Below, in pieces: positions 61,555-64,000 of a stretch of DNA of 64,000 bases. The number at the start of each line of letters is the position of its first letter. Position 1 is the first letter of the stretch. The DNA is from Riemerella columbina DSM 16469 (lineage in GTDB: Bacteria > Bacteroidota > Bacteroidia > Flavobacteriales > Weeksellaceae), in assembly GCF_000374405.1 (NCBI RefSeq), contig NZ_KB894282.1:1-64000 (forward strand), given 5' to 3'. A model generated the notes under the pieces. It had not been told where the DNA came from. It searched no databases and saw only the letters and a program-made list of their open reading frames with translations. The position numbers and the translations under genes were made by a program.

Positions 61555-64000
61555 ATGAAATACAGAAACATTAGAGAGGAAGAACTCAAAAACAAAGTAG
61601 GCACCGAATTTTTTAAAGATTATGACACTACCGAAATAGTAGGCAATATAGACTTCACCGTACTACCACGACAAGAAACCATCTTTGGAAGAACCGCTCT
61701 ACTTTGGGCAGAAGCCAAAACGGGAAACTACGACACTACCACTATGTTCGTACAACTCATCCTTACCATTGGCAAAGCAAGAACATTCGACAAAACCTTT
61801 CCCCCAGCATTTCTTGGAGCCTTCGACGGGCAGAAAATCGCTTTTGTACCCTATATCAATATCCAAGATATTTTCTACCTCAATGATTTCAATTGGAATG
61901 TTACCCCCAGCAATCACACCACCAAAGAATTCCAACTCATCAAAGAACGCATAGACCAAACTCTGAAAAAAACATCCTATGTGTACGATTACCTAACCGA
62001 CGAAAAAGAACTCCGCTTCTTCATCAAAAACAACATCGCTAACGCCTCCGAAGTTCGCAAAATCAAAATCGATAAAAACAACTTCATCCCCATCTACCTC
62101 CGCTGGCTCGAAATCGTAAAACCCACCATAGATGTAGACTGGGAAGAACTCAAGAAAAACAATATTTTAGACAGTGACTTCTACCTTGCCGATATATTTG
62201 TAGATGATAAAGACACCCAAAAACTCGATGATGATACCTCCATCCGCGATAGCCTCTTTGTCATCTACCAAAACCAAGGCTATAAAATATCTAAAGACAA
62301 CCTCCGCCAAATGTTCGATGCCACCATCAGCATACGCAACAAAGACACCTATCAACAATTTTGGAAACGCTACAAACGCCCACCCATTAACGAATTTCAA
62401 GAATACATCATCGAACGAAGAGACCTACTCGTACCACAAGACATCCGCGAACGCAAAGGCGCCTTCTTCACCCCAAGAAAATGGGTAGAACTCTCACAAA
62501 AATACCTCACCGATTATCTCGGCGAAAACTGGCAAGACGACTATTATATTTGGGATTGTGCCGCCGGAACGGGCAACCTACTGGCAGGGTTCACCAATAA
62601 ATTCAATATCTGGGCAAGCACCCTCGATATGGCAGATGTCAATGTCATGCACGAGCGTATAGACCACGGTGCCAACCTCCTGAAAAGCCATGTCTTTCAG
62701 TTCGATTTCCTAAACGATGACTTTTCCAAACTCCCACAAGGCTTGCAAGACATTATTAACGATGAAGAAAAACGCAAAAAACTCATCATCTATATCAACC
62801 CACCTTATGCAGAAGCTACCACAGCCAAAACCGTTACAGGAACAGGGACTAATAAAGCAGGCGTTGCTAATAAACATAAAACATTAGAAAAATACAAAAC
62901 CTTTATGGGGCGTGCATCTAATGAAATTTTTGCCCACTTTTTAGCCAGAATATACAACGAAATCCCTAACAGCAAGATTGCAGAATTTTCAACTTTGAAA
63001 ATTCTGCAATCTTCCAACTTCAAGGATTTCAGGAAAAACTTTCGAGCGAAGCTCGAAAAAATTTTTGCGGTTCCAGCCGATACCTTTGATAATGTCAAAG
63101 GAAAATTCCCCATTGGCTTTTTAATCTGGGATACATCAATTAAAGAAATTTTTGAGGAAAGTACATTAGATCTCTATACTCGAAGTGGAGACTTTTTATA
63201 CTCAAAAGGTATATATTCAAATGATGATACCCGTTCAATAAATAAGTGGATTAAAATTTTCCTCGATGAAAGCAACAATACTATTATTGGATACTTACCA
63301 AGCCCAGCCCCTGATTTTCAAAATCAAAAATTCCTATTTTTAACCATTGAAAAGGGAACTCGCCATGTTTACTATTTACCAATAACTAAAAATAATATTT
63401 TTAAAATAAGTATCTATTATACCGTACGCCACGCCATCCCTGCCACATGGCTCAACGACCGTGATCAATTTCTTTATCCGAACGGCGGCTGGCAAAGCGA
63501 TCAAGAATTTCAAAATGATTGCCTCACCTATACCCTATTCAGTAATAATATCTCAAGCAAAGAAGGCACCAACCATTGGATACCCTTTACCGAGCAAGAA
63601 GTCAACGCACAAGACAAGTTCCATAGCCGCTTTATGACAGATTTCATACAGGGCAAATGCAAATCCACCATTAATATAGAACCCAATCCTCTCTTTACTA
63701 CTGAAGGAAATTCGTGGCATATACCTACAAAACCCCTACAATTCTCCGAAGAAGCCCAATCCGTATTCCAAGCAGGCAAAGCCCTTTGGCAATACTACCA
63801 TGCCCAAAACAATGCCCAGCCCAATGCCAGCCTCTACGACATTCGTGAACATTTCCAAGGGCGCAACGAGAAGGGCAGAATGAATGCCCATAGTACAGAC
63901 CAGCATTACACCCAACTCATTACCCAACTTAGAGACACCCTAAAAGATTTAGCCCAAAAGATCACACCTAAAATCTATGAATACGGTTTTCTAAAAGAAT
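61555..64000 (+). CDS. Type IIG-like restriction/N6-adenine methyltransferase, truncated by window end
   Basis: An uninterrupted frame of 815 codons runs off the window. N-terminal nuclease-like segment with ALLWAEAKTG (E-x-K of a PD-(D/E)xK site) preceded by an acidic residue in NIDFTVL. Methyltransferase: AdoMet motif I IWDCAAGTGNLLAGF near 337, motif IV IYINPPYAEA near 404, and VPADTFDNVKGKFPIGF near 503-519. This is the Eco57I/type IIG-like pattern, where one chain methylates and cuts. The start ATG is preceded by an A/T leader. Two strong hairpins (62974-63013, 63040-63058) lie inside the gene. The C-terminal specificity region is not visible. Confidence 0.82.
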   Translation, partial: MKYRNIREEELKNKVGTEFFKDYDTTEIVGNIDFTVLPRQETIFGRTALLWAEAKTGNYDTTTMFVQLILTIGKARTFDKTFPPAFLGAFDGQKIAFVPYINIQDIFYLNDFNWNVTPSNHTTKEFQLIKERIDQTLKKTSYVYDYLTDEKELRFFIKNNIANASEVRKIKIDKNNFIPIYLRWLEIVKPTIDVDWEELKKNNILDSDFYLADIFVDDKDTQKLDDDTSIRDSLFVIYQNQGYKISKDNLRQMFDATISIRNKDTYQQFWKRYKRPPINEFQEYIIERRDLLVPQDIRERKGAFFTPRKWVELSQKYLTDYLGENWQDDYYIWDCAAGTGNLLAGFTNKFNIWASTLDMADVNVMHERIDHGANLLKSHVFQFDFLNDDFSKLPQGLQDIINDEEKRKKLIIYINPPYAEATTAKTVTGTGTNKAGVANKHKTLEKYKTFMGRASNEIFAHFLARIYNEIPNSKIAEFSTLKILQSSNFKDFRKNFRAKLEKIFAVPADTFDNVKGKFPIGFLIWDTSIKEIFEESTLDLYTRSGDFLYSKGIYSNDDTRSINKWIKIFLDESNNTIIGYLPSPAPDFQNQKFLFLTIEKGTRHVYYLPITKNNIFKISIYYTVRHAIPATWLNDRDQFLYPNGGWQSDQEFQNDCLTYTLFSNNISSKEGTNHWIPFTEQEVNAQDKFHSRFMTDFIQGKCKSTINIEPNPLFTTEGNSWHIPTKPLQFSEEAQSVFQAGKALWQYYHAQNNAQPNASLYDIREHFQGRNEKGRMNAHSTDQHYTQLITQLRDTLKDLAQKITPKIYEYGFLKE
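62974..63013 (+). repeat. 18-bp perfect hairpin inside the methyltransferase gene
   Basis: AAGATTGCAGAATTTTCA (62974-62991), loop ACTT, then its exact reverse complement (62996-63013). It remains in frame and encodes family-like residues (KIAEFSTLKILQSS). Confidence 0.85.
63040..63058 (+). repeat. 8-bp hairpin with GAA loop inside the methyltransferase gene
   Basis: TTTCGAGC-GAA-GCTCGAAA, 27 nt after the 18-bp hairpin; a GNA-type triloop stem within coding sequence. Confidence 0.75.

Overview
The window looks like the chromosome of a low-GC member of the Flavobacteriia, probably family Weeksellaceae (the Riemerella, Bergeyella and Chryseobacterium relatives). The evidence is the gliding/type IX secretion genes gldD, gldF, gldG and porX, many promoters of the Bacteroidota form TAnnTTTG, an IF3 gene that starts on a non-AUG codon, and the general gene content. 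The genus assignment is inference.

Layout. Bases 1-1624 hold the end of an accessory, phage-like segment: two small proteins and a Mom-like DNA-modification protein preceded by a structured, pseudoknot-capable RNA region. It is followed by a tandem operon of four paralogous lipoproteins (1.7-4.0 kb). Next come metabolic and envelope genes, all on the minus strand: acyl-CoA transferase/hydrolase, homogentisate dioxygenase, glucokinase, a SurA-like foldase, a PfkB kinase and gldD.

Bases 10968-22654 are a complete type I-B CRISPR-Cas locus on the minus strand. The order is cas6-cas8b-cas7-cas5-cas3-cas4-[AAA+ ATPase]-cas1-cas2-leader-array, with 16 repeats and 15 spacers. The repeat has its ATTGAAAT-type handle on the minus strand, so the leader lies at the right end, next to cas2. 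The most unusual element is a DUF4143-type AAA+ ATPase with a winged-helix segment and a nuclease-like C-terminus, placed between cas4 and cas1. It is preceded by three iteron-like units spaced exactly 33 bp apart and by its own promoter-like sequence. ATPase-cas1-cas2 may therefore be a separately controlled adaptation unit. Divergent from the cas operon is a 52-residue Cys/Lys-rich gene whose promoter contains a perfect 19-bp palindrome.

Bases 22.9-61.2 kb are mostly housekeeping: dnaJ-like, tpx, porX, uvrA, tlpA-like, purA, a glutamate synthase-like FMN protein, thrS-infC-rpmI-rplT, tsaE, ald, tyrA, a Trk/Ktr potassium system, a NUDIX hydrolase, plsC, mpl, sdaA, an Xaa-Pro aminopeptidase, two identical tRNA-Asp genes, trxA, a cysteine desulfurase, an MBL hydrolase, a SAM hydrolase, hemJ-like, gldF-gldG, and a pirin/FMN-reductase/ferredoxin-like/acetyltransferase run. 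The right edge (61555 to the end) is an incomplete type IIG-like restriction-methylation enzyme. It contains two strong hairpins inside its coding sequence.

Cross-cutting signals: two copies of a ~125-nt dispersed structured repeat (47.8 and 61.3 kb) whose variable hairpin is replaced as a unit while keeping its pairing; four genes with exactly 4 nt between a TAnnTTTG element and the start codon (probable leaderless mRNAs); and a long rpmI-rplT spacer with a palindrome.
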